Source: an uncultured bacterium (lineage in GTDB: Bacteria > Myxococcota_A > Polyangia > Polyangiales > Houyiibacteriaceae). Taken from it: a DNA stretch of 64,000 nt. The notes below the pieces were generated by a model that was not told the DNA's origin, did no database searches, and was given only the letters and a program-made list of their open reading frames with translations. The translations under genes were made by a program, and so were the position numbers. The stretch is from NCBI GenBank assembly GCA_938024995.1, contig CALJDU010000045.1, positions 124,001 through 188,000 on the forward strand, read 5' to 3'. Of the stretch, positions 45,632-53,617 are shown one piece after another; positions within the stretch are counted from its first letter, which is position 1, and the number at the start of each line of letters is the position of its first letter.

Positions 45632-46689
45632 TGGGTCTCCCTGTGCTCAAGTCTCTCGGCGCGCGTGGATCGACTCTCGCCGCGCCATCGGCGCAACGCG
45701 ATGCGCTCCGGCGCCTCCCGATGATCGATTTCGACAAGGCCCTCGGTGACGCCTCGCTGCCGTCGCTCCGCCCGAGCGGGCTGAGCGTCCTTCAGGTGAA
45801 CGTCGGCAAGATGTGCAATCAGACCTGTCGTCACTGTCACGTCGACGCGGGCCCCGACCGCCGGGAGGTGATGACGCGCCAAACGATGGAGCACTGCCTC
45901 GCGTTGATCGAGCAGGCCAAGATCTCAACCGTCGATATCACCGGTGGCGCGCCAGAGCTCAACCCCCACTTCCGTTGGTTCGTGGAGGAGTGTCGTGACC
46001 GCGGCGCGCACGTGATCGATCGCTGCAACCTCACCATCATGGAGACCCGCAGTCACCACGACCTCCCGACCTTCTTCGCCGACCACGACGTCGAGGTCGT
46101 CTGCTCGCTCCCGCACTACCGCGCGACCCACACCGATCGGCAGCGCGGGGCGGGGGTCTACGAGAAGAGCATTCGCGGGCTGCGTCGGCTCAACGAGGTC
46201 GGCTACGGCCAAGGAGACCCGAAGCGCCGCTTGGTGCTCGTCTCCAACCCTGCCGGCGCGTTCATGCCGGGGTCACAGGCTTCACTCGAGCGAGAGTGGA
46301 AGCGCGAGCTGCTCCGCAATCATGACGTGCGTTTCGATTCGCTCTTCACGATCACGAACATGCCGATCAGTCGGTACCTCGAGTGGCTCATCGAGACAGA
46401 CAACCTTGAGTCGTACATGAAGAAGTTGGTCGGCGCGTTCAACCCGCTCGCGGTCAGCGGAGTGATGTGCAAGGAGATGGTCTCCGTTGGCTGGGACGGC
46501 CGCGTCTTTGACTGCGACTTCAACCAGATGCTCGAGATGGAGGCGCGCGCGCTGGGGGCCGGGGGCGAGACCATGACGATCGCGAGCTTCGACGTGGAGA
46601 CGTTCCTGGCGCGCGAGATCGCGACGGACCGACACTGCTTTGGTTGCACCGCGGGTTCCGGCAGCAGCTGCGGCGGCACAACCACCTGA
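45631..46689 (+). CDS. arsS: Arsenosugar biosynthesis radical SAM protein
   Basis: A 352-aa radical S-adenosylmethionine enzyme with the cluster motif C62-x3-C66-x2-C69 (KMCNQTCRHCHVDAGPDR), DITGGAPELNPHFRWFV, and a C-terminal Cys-rich region (VMCKEMVSVGWDGRVFDCDF, HCFGCTAGSGSSCGG). This is the ArsS/rSAM-SeCys family, which in other bacteria builds the deoxyadenosyl-arsinoyl precursor of arsenosugars with ArsM. No arsM is in the window. The start at ATG 45631 is coupled to the AhpD-like gene; the open frame extends further upstream. Its last two Thr codons and the TGA stop lie within a 15-bp tandem repeat. Confidence 0.88.
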   Translation: MGLPVLKSLGARGSTLAAPSAQRDALRRLPMIDFDKALGDASLPSLRPSGLSVLQVNVGKMCNQTCRHCHVDAGPDRREVMTRQTMEHCLALIEQAKISTVDITGGAPELNPHFRWFVEECRDRGAHVIDRCNLTIMETRSHHDLPTFFADHDVEVVCSLPHYRATHTDRQRGAGVYEKSIRGLRRLNEVGYGQGDPKRRLVLVSNPAGAFMPGSQASLEREWKRELLRNHDVRFDSLFTITNMPISRYLEWLIETDNLESYMKKLVGAFNPLAVSGVMCKEMVSVGWDGRVFDCDFNQMLEMEARALGAGGETMTIASFDVETFLAREIATDRHCFGCTAGSGSSCGGTTT

Positions 46690-46822
46690 ACCGCGGCCAC
46701 CTGAACCGCCATCACCTGAACCGCCATCACCTGAACCGCGGCCACCTGAACCGCCATCACCTGAACCGCGGCCACCTGAGCCGCCATCACCTGAACCGCG
46801 ACCTGAACCGCGACACTTGAAT
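46684..46822. repeat. 15-bp tandem repeat array overlapping the arsS stop
   Basis: About seven units of the form ACCTGAACCGCNNNC, in two alternating versions ending GGCC or CATC, then shorter 12-base units. It starts at the last codons of arsS and runs for ~140 bases. In the arsS frame every unit carries a TGA; in the frame of the downstream cupin gene it would encode PEPRP/PEPPS repeats. It looks recently expanded and is probably unstable in copy number. Confidence 0.9.
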
Positions 46823-46888
46823 CGCGACCACGGCACCAGGGGACGGCCGCGGTTGATCGTCGGCGGGCCTTTGCGCCATGCTCCCGAC

Positions 46889-47800
46889 GTGAACCGACCT
46901 CAGCGGCTGCTCTTGTTGTCTCTCCTCGCCTCCCTCACGGCTTGCGGGAGCACGACCGCTCCTGTCGAGGTCGCTCCGCTGCCAGCCGATGTCCCGCAGC
47001 CGCAAGCGCTCGCGATGGAGGGCGGGGACCGGGTGACCTTTGCGCGAACTCAGCTCGCCGAGGGCACCTCAATGACCCTGCGTGGCGGCGCCTGCCGTGA
47101 TGTGTTCGTGTTTCTTGAGAGCGGTTCTGTTGTCGTTGAGGGGGAAGAGCGGCCACTGCGACCGGATGACGCCGCGCGGCTCACCGAGGTGACCGAGGTT
47201 CGCGCGCTCGCGCCCTCGGACCTGGTGATCGCGTACGTATTTGATCCCGCAGGCGGGACCGCGGCGCGCGGTGCCTTGTCCGCGCCAGGCTGCACCGCGC
47301 TCCCGACTGACAACCTGGTGCGCTGTGACTTCGGCGCGCTCGAGGAGCATCGAGTCGCCGAGGGCAAGCTCGCGGTTCGAATTCTCTTTGACGCCGACAA
47401 CGGCGCCAGGCTGGGCGCGCTCTCGCTCCTCGCCGGCGCTCCTGACCTCGCCGTCGGGAGCCACGCACACGAGAGCTCCGTCGAGGCGCTCTACATCCTG
47501 TCGGGCAGCGGCGAGATGACGATTGGAGACCGCCAGCTCACGATCGGTCCCGGCGTTGTCGCCTATGTTCCGGAGAACACGCTGCACGACCTCAGGCCCG
47601 CGGGGACGACTCCGCTCCGCGCGATTCAGATCTACGCGGGACCGGGCCCCGAGCAACGCTTCCGCGCGGGCCCGACGGTCGTGGCGCCGTCCTCCCCCGC
47701 CGAGACCGGTGGTGCACCTTCGAGCTCCTTTGGAGCGCAACAACACGTGGAGACGAGCGTGACCGGCGATGAGGGCGCCGAAGAGGAGGTCGCGCAATGA
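46889..47800 (+). CDS. Cupin-domain lipoprotein
   Basis: A 303-aa lipoprotein: signal and lipobox LLLLSLLASLTAC from GTG 46889. The mature part contains two cupin-like barrels. The first (about residues 45-150) lacks metal His. The second (about 175-265) keeps the pattern GSHAHESSVEALYILSGSG and VAYVPENTLHDL, with H-x-H, E and later H as likely metal ligands. The C-terminus is Ser/Gly/Glu-rich. The frame is open 83 codons upstream through the tandem repeat, but the signal peptide fixes the start. ATGA overlap couples it to the acyl-CoA dehydrogenase gene. Substrate unknown. Confidence 0.8.
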   Translation: MNRPQRLLLLSLLASLTACGSTTAPVEVAPLPADVPQPQALAMEGGDRVTFARTQLAEGTSMTLRGGACRDVFVFLESGSVVVEGEERPLRPDDAARLTEVTEVRALAPSDLVIAYVFDPAGGTAARGALSAPGCTALPTDNLVRCDFGALEEHRVAEGKLAVRILFDADNGARLGALSLLAGAPDLAVGSHAHESSVEALYILSGSGEMTIGDRQLTIGPGVVAYVPENTLHDLRPAGTTPLRAIQIYAGPGPEQRFRAGPTVVAPSSPAETGGAPSSSFGAQQHVETSVTGDEGAEEEVAQ

Positions 47801-48726
47801 ACTTTCAACTTGAGGGAGACGCCCGCGACGTCCAAGAGATGGTGCGGGAGTTCGCGCGACGTGCGCTCCGTGAAGGCGCGGTCGAGCGAGACGAGCAGGG
47901 CGCGCTGGACGTTCCGAAGGTCGCCGCGCTGGTAGAGCTCGGCCTCAGCGGGATCGTGATTCCGGAAGCGCGCGGTGGGCTCGGCCTCGGCGCGACCAGC
48001 TACGTCGCGGCGGTGGAAGAGCTCGCCCGCGAGGACGGTTCGCTGGCTCTGGTGATCGCGATGATGGCGGGCCCGGCGGCGGCGGCGTTGTCGACCGATG
48101 AAGCGGCGCAGCGAGCGCTGGCGGAGGGGGCGCTTGTCTCATGGTCGGCTGACGGTGCGCTCGCCGCGGTCGCGACGCATGCCGCTCATTTCGTGGTCGG
48201 AGATGAGCTCTCTGCGAGCGCGGAGGTGACACCGGTCGCGACGCTCTCCTGTCCCGCGGCCGGTCGTGGAGACGTCGCGCTCACCGGCGCGTCGCGGCTT
48301 GAAGGAGCGACCACCCGGGCGCGACCGTGGGCCGACCTTGGGCTCGCTGCGTTCGCGTTGGGACGCGCCGAGTCGGCGTTCGAGGCCGCGGTCGCATACG
48401 CCAAAGAGCGTCGTCAGTTTCGACGACCGATCGCGGACTTTCAGGCGATCCAGTGGAAGCTCGCCGACGCACGAGTGGGGCTGGACGCCGCGCGGGTCGC
48501 GACCTCGCGTGCGGCCCACGAACTCAGCGCGGTGAACGCCGCGACCGCGCGGCTGTTGGCGGCGGAGGCGGCGCAGGCGGCTTGTGACCACGCGCTTCAG
48601 GTCCACGGCGGCTACGGCTACACGCTGGAGTATCCGGTGGCGCGCGCGCTTCGTGACCTCAGCGTGGCGCGCTCCGAAAGCGCGCGACTTCGTTCCGTGA
48701 TCGCAGAGCCGCTCGTCGCGCTCTAG
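47797..48726 (+). CDS. Compact acyl-CoA dehydrogenase-like protein
   Basis: A flavin-dependent acyl-CoA dehydrogenase-family protein. The N-terminal helical domain (VQEMVREFARRALREGAVERDE, LGLSGIVIPEARGGLGLG) and the C-terminal helical domain (AVAYAKERRQFRRPIADFQAIQWKLAD broken, DHALQVHGGYGYTLEYPVARALRDL) are clear. The middle beta domain is reduced to about 80 residues with no recognisable KxWITN-type flavin-contact motif. At 309 aa it is ~70 residues shorter than usual. The usual catalytic Glu region near GGYGYTLEYPVAR is present. It may be a specialised or non-catalytic member. It follows the cupin lipoprotein with a 4-base overlap. Confidence 0.82.
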   Translation: MNFQLEGDARDVQEMVREFARRALREGAVERDEQGALDVPKVAALVELGLSGIVIPEARGGLGLGATSYVAAVEELAREDGSLALVIAMMAGPAAAALSTDEAAQRALAEGALVSWSADGALAAVATHAAHFVVGDELSASAEVTPVATLSCPAAGRGDVALTGASRLEGATTRARPWADLGLAAFALGRAESAFEAAVAYAKERRQFRRPIADFQAIQWKLADARVGLDAARVATSRAAHELSAVNAATARLLAAEAAQAACDHALQVHGGYGYTLEYPVARALRDLSVARSESARLRSVIAEPLVAL

Positions 48727-48735
48727 CAAGCTGAA

Positions 48736-49881
48736 CTACCGGCGGTGGTAGGTGCAGCCGCTCCCCTCGCGGAGAACCTCCGCGCGAATCGGGACGACGC
48801 CTTCTTCTTCCATTTCCAAGAGCTGGGCGGCGGCCTTGGAGAGGTCGAGGATCCGTCCGCGGTTTCCGAACGGGCCGCGGTCGTTGATCCGGACGATGAC
48901 GCTCTGGTCGGTGTCGACGCGGACCACGCGGACGACGGTACAGAACGGAAGGTCGCGGCTCGCGGCGGTGCGATCCGTGAGGTTGTAGGTCTCGCCGTTG
49001 GCGGTGAGGTTCCCGGCGAGCGAGTCGTGATAGAAGCTCGCCTGCCCGGTGAGTACGCGAACGGGGGGGACGTTCAGGGTCTCTGGAGCGGGAGCGGGAC
49101 CTTCGGCGAACTCGCCGCTCGTCTCGGGGGCGGGTGGCGGCGCGGCCGGAGTTGTGTCCGGAGTCGTCTCGGTCGTCGCGGTGGTCTGTGTCGACGCTGT
49201 CGTCACGGTTGTGACACGCGCCGGAGCGCTTCGCGTCGTCGTCGCTGGGGTCGTCGCTGGGGTCGTGCGCGTCGTCGTCGTCTCCGCCTCCGCCGTTCGC
49301 GTGATCGCAGGAGCGGCGGTTCGCGTGGTCGTGGTCGTCGTGGTGCGCGCCGGAGCGGGCGTCGTGCGCGTCGTCTGGGTCGTCGTGACCGTTGCCGTTG
49401 GCGTCGTGCGGGGGGGCGTCGTCCGGGGCGGCGTAGGCGCAGGTGCGGGGGGCGTACGCGTCGTGGTTGTGGTCCGGGCAATCGGCGTCGGCGCGGGCTC
49501 GGGTGTGGTTCGCGTTGTCGTGCGCGCGGGAGCGGGGGCTTGTCGCGTCACGATCGTTCGCTGCACGACCGGAGGCGTGGGCGGCTCCGCCGCGACGGGA
49601 GCAGGTGCGGGGGCGGGTGCGGGTGCGGTTTGCGCCGTCTCGACCGTCTCAACCGTCTCGACCGTCTCGACCGTCTCGACGACCGGAGCTTCGGCTGTCG
49701 AGGTGGTCGTCGTCAGCTGCGGACGGATCGGCGCTGACTCGCCCCACGGCATCGCTTCGTCACCGTAGGTCGCGGGATGGGTCACCGCGCCGCAGCCGAA
49801 GAGCGACAGCACGAGCAGCAGCAGAAGCGAGAGCCCCGCGGCGTGGTTCGCGGGAAGGAGAAAGGGTCGGACGTTGTTCAT
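48736..49881 (-). CDS. rlpA: RlpA-like lipoprotein with long Thr/Pro/Ala linker
   Basis: A 381-aa lipoprotein: lipobox region LLLVLSLFGC near residue 30, a ~230-residue low-complexity linker of Thr, Pro, Ala and Val (TVETVETVE repeat near residue 70; TTTRTTP runs), and a C-terminal double-psi beta-barrel (about 283-375) with GQASFYHDSLAGNLTANGETYN, CTVVRVVRVD and VIVRINDRGPFGNRGRILDLS. This is the RlpA domain, a septal peptidoglycan-binding/lytic transglycosylase fold. No SPOR domain is present. The linker would let the domain reach the wall from the outer membrane. It overlaps the cytochrome gene by ATGA. Confidence 0.88.
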   Translation of the reverse strand: MNNVRPFLLPANHAAGLSLLLLLVLSLFGCGAVTHPATYGDEAMPWGESAPIRPQLTTTTSTAEAPVVETVETVETVETVETAQTAPAPAPAPAPVAAEPPTPPVVQRTIVTRQAPAPARTTTRTTPEPAPTPIARTTTTTRTPPAPAPTPPRTTPPRTTPTATVTTTQTTRTTPAPARTTTTTTTRTAAPAITRTAEAETTTTRTTPATTPATTTRSAPARVTTVTTASTQTTATTETTPDTTPAAPPPAPETSGEFAEGPAPAPETLNVPPVRVLTGQASFYHDSLAGNLTANGETYNLTDRTAASRDLPFCTVVRVVRVDTDQSVIVRINDRGPFGNRGRILDLSKAAAQLLEMEEEGVVPIRAEVLREGSGCTYHRR

Positions 49882-51422
49882 GGCGTTTCCTCAGGTAGCC
49901 CGTGGCCGGGCACAACCACGAGTCGCATGTACGCCTCGTAGTTGAATCGATCACTGTGTTCTTCGTTGTGGCAGCCGGTGCAGGTGCGCTCGGTGGTCTC
50001 GCGCTGAATGGCGCCGCTCTCGGGCGCTTCGGCGTGCGCGCTGCCAGGACCATGGCAGGTCTCGCAGCCGACGTTTTGGAGCGCGGTCCCGAGGTGGTGC
50101 GTGACCGTGGATCCACCTGGGCGTTCGTACCCCGTGACGTGGCATCCGACGCACTCCAAATGAAACTGCTTGTTGCGCTCGGTCAGGGTTGAGTAGGCGT
50201 GACCGTGCGGGTGTCCATTCCACCAGCGCGCCGCGCTCTCATGGCATGAGCTGCAGCGCGCGTTGCCGACGTAGTGAGGCTCGCCCTCGCGAGGCGGTGG
50301 CGGAGCGCGGTCGGCGAACGCCTCTCGGTTGTGTTCGTTGACCTGGACGTCATACGCCTCGATCCGTGTTCGCGCGCTAGGGTCTCGTGGCGCGTCAGGG
50401 TCGAGGTCGATGCGCTCGGCCGAGAAGGCGTTGCCCGAGATCGCCCGCGGCGTTTCGAGCGAGGTGAGGTCACGCTGAAAGCGAGCCAGCCGCGCGCGCT
50501 GGGACGCGAGGTCCGCTTCGTCACGACCCTCCGCCTCCCATTCGCGGAGCTGTGCTTCAAGCTCGGCGATGTCCGCTTCAAGCGTCGCGCGCTCATTTGC
50601 TTGGGACCACGCGCTGACGTTGGCGAACGTGCCCGGCGACGTCCGCCACACATCCACGACGAGCAGGCCCTGTCCCTGACGCCCCGCGTGAAAGAGCCAA
50701 CCATCGTCAGTCTCTTGCGGCGCGATCGCCTCTTCGCGATCGAGACCGGCCTGAAGAACGAAGTCGGCGCGAAGGGAACGCGCGAAGCGGCGGGTGCCGA
50801 CGGAGAGCGCCAAGGTCAGGTCCGCGGTGGGCAGCTCGGGGGTCCGCGTCTCGAGACCGTCTCGCTGAAGGTCAGCGTCCGCAGTGATCCGCAGCTGGAG
50901 ATCGCCGAGCGGCTTCATGATGGACGAGGCGAACATCGAAGGGGAGGCGTCACGGGTCGTGAACAGCAGCGGCAGCTCGTGTTCTTGTGCGAGCGCACGA
51001 AGAGAATCAAGCCCGCGATCGAGATCGTGTGGACCGACCGCGATCGCGTCGACCTCAAGCTCGTGAAGAATCTGCGCGATGAGATCGGCCCGAAGCGACT
51101 CTTGACGGTCGTTTTGCAGACCATGGTTGTCGTGCCCGTCTGAGTACAGGAGGTCTCCCGCGACGACGAACGCCATGGGGATCCCGGTCTCCCGAAGCGC
51201 TCGAACGCGCGCTGCCATGCGGTCGATCCCTCCGAGTGGACGGCTCGTGCAGCCACAAGGCTCAAGGTATCCAGCCAGGTCGGTCAACGCGACGAGCCGA
51301 AATTGCGGGGCTGGACGGTCCGGGGTGCCCGTCACATCCGTCGCGTCCGTGCCGCAGCTCTGACAGCCTGTGATCGCGAACGCGATGAGGACGAACAGGA
51401 GCGGGATCAGGGGAAAACGCAT
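49878..51422 (-). CDS. UshA-like metallophosphatase domain fused to tetraheme cytochrome c
   Basis: A 514-aa lipoprotein (lipobox AFAITGC). The N-terminal domain (about 30-230) resembles UshA/5'-nucleotidase metallophosphatases (LVALTDLAGYLEPCGCTSRP, VVAGDLLYSDG, VDAIAVGPHDLDRG), but the DxH and GNHE motifs are altered (DLAG, GPHD). A helical spacer follows (LEADIAELEAQLREWEAEGRDE, split). The C-terminus has four haem sites C390SSCH394, C424VGCH428, C453ETCH457 and C481TGCH485, in the cytochrome c554-like arrangement. I recall this as the UshA-like family in which the PCGC position is selenocysteine in some bacteria. Role unknown, probably periplasmic redox chemistry. First gene of a unit with rlpA. 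Confidence 0.85.
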   Translation of the reverse strand: MRFPLIPLLFVLIAFAITGCQSCGTDATDVTGTPDRPAPQFRLVALTDLAGYLEPCGCTSRPLGGIDRMAARVRALRETGIPMAFVVAGDLLYSDGHDNHGLQNDRQESLRADLIAQILHELEVDAIAVGPHDLDRGLDSLRALAQEHELPLLFTTRDASPSMFASSIMKPLGDLQLRITADADLQRDGLETRTPELPTADLTLALSVGTRRFARSLRADFVLQAGLDREEAIAPQETDDGWLFHAGRQGQGLLVVDVWRTSPGTFANVSAWSQANERATLEADIAELEAQLREWEAEGRDEADLASQRARLARFQRDLTSLETPRAISGNAFSAERIDLDPDAPRDPSARTRIEAYDVQVNEHNREAFADRAPPPPREGEPHYVGNARCSSCHESAARWWNGHPHGHAYSTLTERNKQFHLECVGCHVTGYERPGGSTVTHHLGTALQNVGCETCHGPGSAHAEAPESGAIQRETTERTCTGCHNEEHSDRFNYEAYMRLVVVPGHGLPEETP

Positions 51423-51477
51423 CGCGGTGGGTTGTAGCACTCGAAAAGAGCCGTGCAGGGTGGGGGGTGTCCTCCAC

Positions 51478-51506
51478 TTGACGCGGCAAAACGCGGGAGC
51501 TAGTTT
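51478..51506 (+). promoter_or_regulatory. Promoter of the rpsP operon
   Basis: TTGACG (51478-51483), 17-base spacer and TAGTTT (51501-51506), about 100 bases upstream of rpsP. The -35 matches the other housekeeping promoters in the window. Confidence 0.55.
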
Positions 51507-51604
51507 CCGCCACCCTCGCCCACCCGGCGGGTTTTTTCGAGTTTTCGGGAAGCCACACAGAGCGACCCGCGCCTTCGGGCGGATTGGTTTAAGAAGGATA
51601 TCTC

Positions 51605-52024
51605 ATGGTTAAGGTTCGACTCGCGCGACGTGGCGCCAAGAAGCGCCCCTTTTATCACCTCGTCGTCACCGACAAGGAGAACCCGCGTGACGGAAGCTTC
51701 ATCGAGCAGATCGGGATCTACGATCCCAGTCGCCCGATCACGGAGGCCCGCGTTAACCACCAGCGCCTCTCCTACTGGGTCGGTGTGGGCGCGAAGATGT
51801 CCGACCGCGTGAGGAAGGTCGTCAAGATGCACGCGAAGGAAGTCGGCACGCAGCCGATGGACTACCGTCAGAAGTACGTCCCGAAGACCGCCGCCGCGAC
51901 CACCAAGTCCATCACCGAGGCTGTTGTCGCCGGTGAAGCGACCGCGCCCGCCGAGGCCGCTCCGGAGGCGCCCGCCGCTCCCGAAGCCACTCCTGACGCG
52001 ACCACCGAGACCGTCGAAGCGTGA
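51605..52024 (+). CDS. rpsP: 30S ribosomal protein S16
   Basis: Small-subunit ribosomal protein (MVKVRLARRGAKKRPFYHLV, DGSFIEQIGIYDP, LSYWVGVGAKMSDRV). The core ends near residue 85, followed by a Lys/Thr then Ala/Glu/Pro-rich C-terminal extension to 139 aa. It heads the conserved operon rpsP-khpA-rimM-trmD, with GTGA overlap into khpA. AGAAGGATATCTC precedes the ATG as Shine-Dalgarno region. Confidence 0.97.
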   Translation: MVKVRLARRGAKKRPFYHLVVTDKENPRDGSFIEQIGIYDPSRPITEARVNHQRLSYWVGVGAKMSDRVRKVVKMHAKEVGTQPMDYRQKYVPKTAAATTKSITEAVVAGEATAPAEAAPEAPAAPEATPDATTETVEA

Positions 52025-52272
52025 GTGACGTCGTAGATCGGATGCGCGAACTCGTCGCGTTCCTCGCGCGGTCGTTGGTCGACGAGCCCGACTCCGTCGA
52101 GGTGACCGTCGTCGAAGCCGACCGCGCGACGATCTACGAACTCTCCGTTGCCCCCGACGATCTCGGAAAAGTGATCGGACGGGAGGGGCGCACCGCACGC
52201 GCGATTCGACAGCTGCTCGTTGTGGGCAGCGCGGACGCGAACAAGCGCCCCATTCTCGACATCCTCGAGTGA
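52021..52272 (+). CDS. khpA: KH-domain RNA-binding protein KhpA
   Basis: An 83-aa type II KH-domain protein (YlqC/KhpA). The GxxG loop lies in LGKVIGREGRTARAIRQLL, and the N-terminus reads LVAFLARSLVDEPDSVEV. It binds RNA as homodimer or with KhpB. The position between rpsP and rimM is conserved across bacteria. Start GTG 52021 overlaps the rpsP stop. Confidence 0.95.
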   Translation: MSDVVDRMRELVAFLARSLVDEPDSVEVTVVEADRATIYELSVAPDDLGKVIGREGRTARAIRQLLVVGSADANKRPILDILE

Positions 52273-52316
52273 GCACGCCGTGACGCTTCATCGCGTCCCG
52301 CGCTCGGTCAACGTTC

Positions 52317-52838
52317 ATGCCTGACGACGAAGCTTCTGAGCAGATCGCCGTCGGCGTGATCAGTAAGCCCCACGGCGTCCGTGGGGAGGTCCGCATTCAT
52401 CCGTACAACGCGGACTCGGACCTGCTTGTGGGCTTCAAGAAGGTGACCTTGAAGCCTGAGAACGGGCCTGCCCGTGACGTGACGATCAAAGCGTCTCGCG
52501 GGCCGAAGTTCTATCGTGCCCGACTCGGCGGCGTCGACTCTCGCGAAGCTGCTGAAGAGCTACGCGGCACCGAGGTGCTGGTCCCGCGTAGCGAGCTGCC
52601 GGAGGTCGAAGAGGGGGAGTTTTACCTCGTCGATCTTCACGGCCTCGTCGTTTGGTGTGACGGCGAAGAGGTCGGCGTCGTGAAGGACACCGTCGAGTAT
52701 CCCTCGGCGGCGTGCGCGGTGGTTCAGTTTCGAGATGGGGTGCGCGAGATGCCGCTGCTGGAGCAGTGGATCGCGGACATCGATCTCGACGCCGGGAAGC
52801 TCCACCTGCACGGCTTTGATGATGTGCCGACGCGTTGA
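52317..52838 (+). CDS. rimM: Ribosome maturation factor RimM
   Basis: A 173-aa 16S rRNA-processing factor that binds S19 in the 30S head. The N-terminal RimM domain reads IAVGVISKPHGVRGEVRIHPY; the C-terminal PRC-barrel has EEGEFYLVDLHGLVV, GVVKDTVEYPSA and EMPLLEQWIADIDL. Both domains are complete. ATG 52317 starts 44 bases after khpA. Confidence 0.95.
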   Translation: MPDDEASEQIAVGVISKPHGVRGEVRIHPYNADSDLLVGFKKVTLKPENGPARDVTIKASRGPKFYRARLGGVDSREAAEELRGTEVLVPRSELPEVEEGEFYLVDLHGLVVWCDGEEVGVVKDTVEYPSAACAVVQFRDGVREMPLLEQWIADIDLDAGKLHLHGFDDVPTR

Positions 52839-52864
52839 ACCGATCGGCGGAGCGGAGGTGACGC

Positions 52865-53617
52865 GTGCGCTTTGAAATCGTCACGCTCTTCCCGGAGATC
52901 CTCGCCGCGGCCGAGGTCGGTTTGCTCAAGAAAGCGATTGAGCGCGATCACGTTCAGCTCATCGCCAAGAACCCGCGCGACCACACCACCGACCGACATC
53001 GCAGCGTGGACGACGCTCCATACGGAGGCGGGAGCGGGATGGTCATGATGCCGGGGCCGCTCGTATCGTCGCTGGAGGCGCTCGACGCGGATCGCGCCGG
53101 CCCGAGCCACAAAGTGCTCCTCACGCCCCAAGGCACGCCCTTTACGCAAGCCATCGCGGAGCGACTCGTGACACAACCCGCGCTCACCTTGGTTTGCGGT
53201 CGCTACGAAGGTTTTGACGAGCGCGTCCGGCCGCATGTCGACGAGGAGCTGTCGCTCGGTGACTTCGTTCTCTTGGGCGGCGAGATCGCGGCGCTCACGA
53301 TCATCGAGGCGACCGCGCGCTTGCTCCCTGGCGTGCTGGGGAACGCGGACTCCGCGATTGAAGAGTCGCACTCAAGCGGCCTGCTGGAGTACCCGCAGTA
53401 CACGCGACCGAAGGTGTTTCGAGACGAAGAGGTCCCCGCGATTCTCCTCTCGGGTCACCACGCTGCGATCGCGAAGTGGCGCCGCGAACAAGCGCTTGTC
53501 CGCACGAAGACGCGACGCCCGGACCTTCTTGAGCGCGCGTCGTTGACCAATGAAGACAAACGGTTTCTCCGCGAGCTCGCCGAGGCCAATCGAACCCATG
53601 AGGAGCCGGAGTCATGA
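52865..53617 (+). CDS. trmD: tRNA (guanine37-N1)-methyltransferase
   Basis: A 250-aa SPOUT methyltransferase that methylates G37 of tRNAs to prevent frameshifting. Visible motifs: FEIVTLFPEIL, DDAPYGGGSGMVM, LTPQGTPFTQ, LVCGRYEGFDERV, LGDFVLLGGEIAAL, PGVLGNADSAIEESHS and LEYPQYTRP, covering the trefoil knot and the catalytic Asp in the linker. The start is GTG with GGAGGTGAC upstream. It overlaps the next methyltransferase by ATGA. Confidence 0.97.
   Translation: MRFEIVTLFPEILAAAEVGLLKKAIERDHVQLIAKNPRDHTTDRHRSVDDAPYGGGSGMVMMPGPLVSSLEALDADRAGPSHKVLLTPQGTPFTQAIAERLVTQPALTLVCGRYEGFDERVRPHVDEELSLGDFVLLGGEIAALTIIEATARLLPGVLGNADSAIEESHSSGLLEYPQYTRPKVFRDEEVPAILLSGHHAAIAKWRREQALVRTKTRRPDLLERASLTNEDKRFLRELAEANRTHEEPES

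Noticed and set aside
46687..46800. Reading the arsS stop TGA as selenocysteine
   Set aside because: The following frame contains another TGA every five codons, no SECIS-like hairpin is evident, and the Cys-rich C-terminal motif is already complete.
46684..46822. CRISPR array
   Set aside because: The units are contiguous 15-mers without spacers; no cas gene is near.
46640..46888. Extension of the cupin protein into a PEPRP/PEPPS repeat region
   Set aside because: The lipoprotein signal begins at GTG 46889; an upstream start would bury it, and the region overlaps the end of arsS.
49040..49700. Coding on the plus strand in the Val/Gly-rich frames
   Set aside because: It is the complement of the Thr/Pro/Ala linker of RlpA; the minus strand has the lipobox and DPBB domain.
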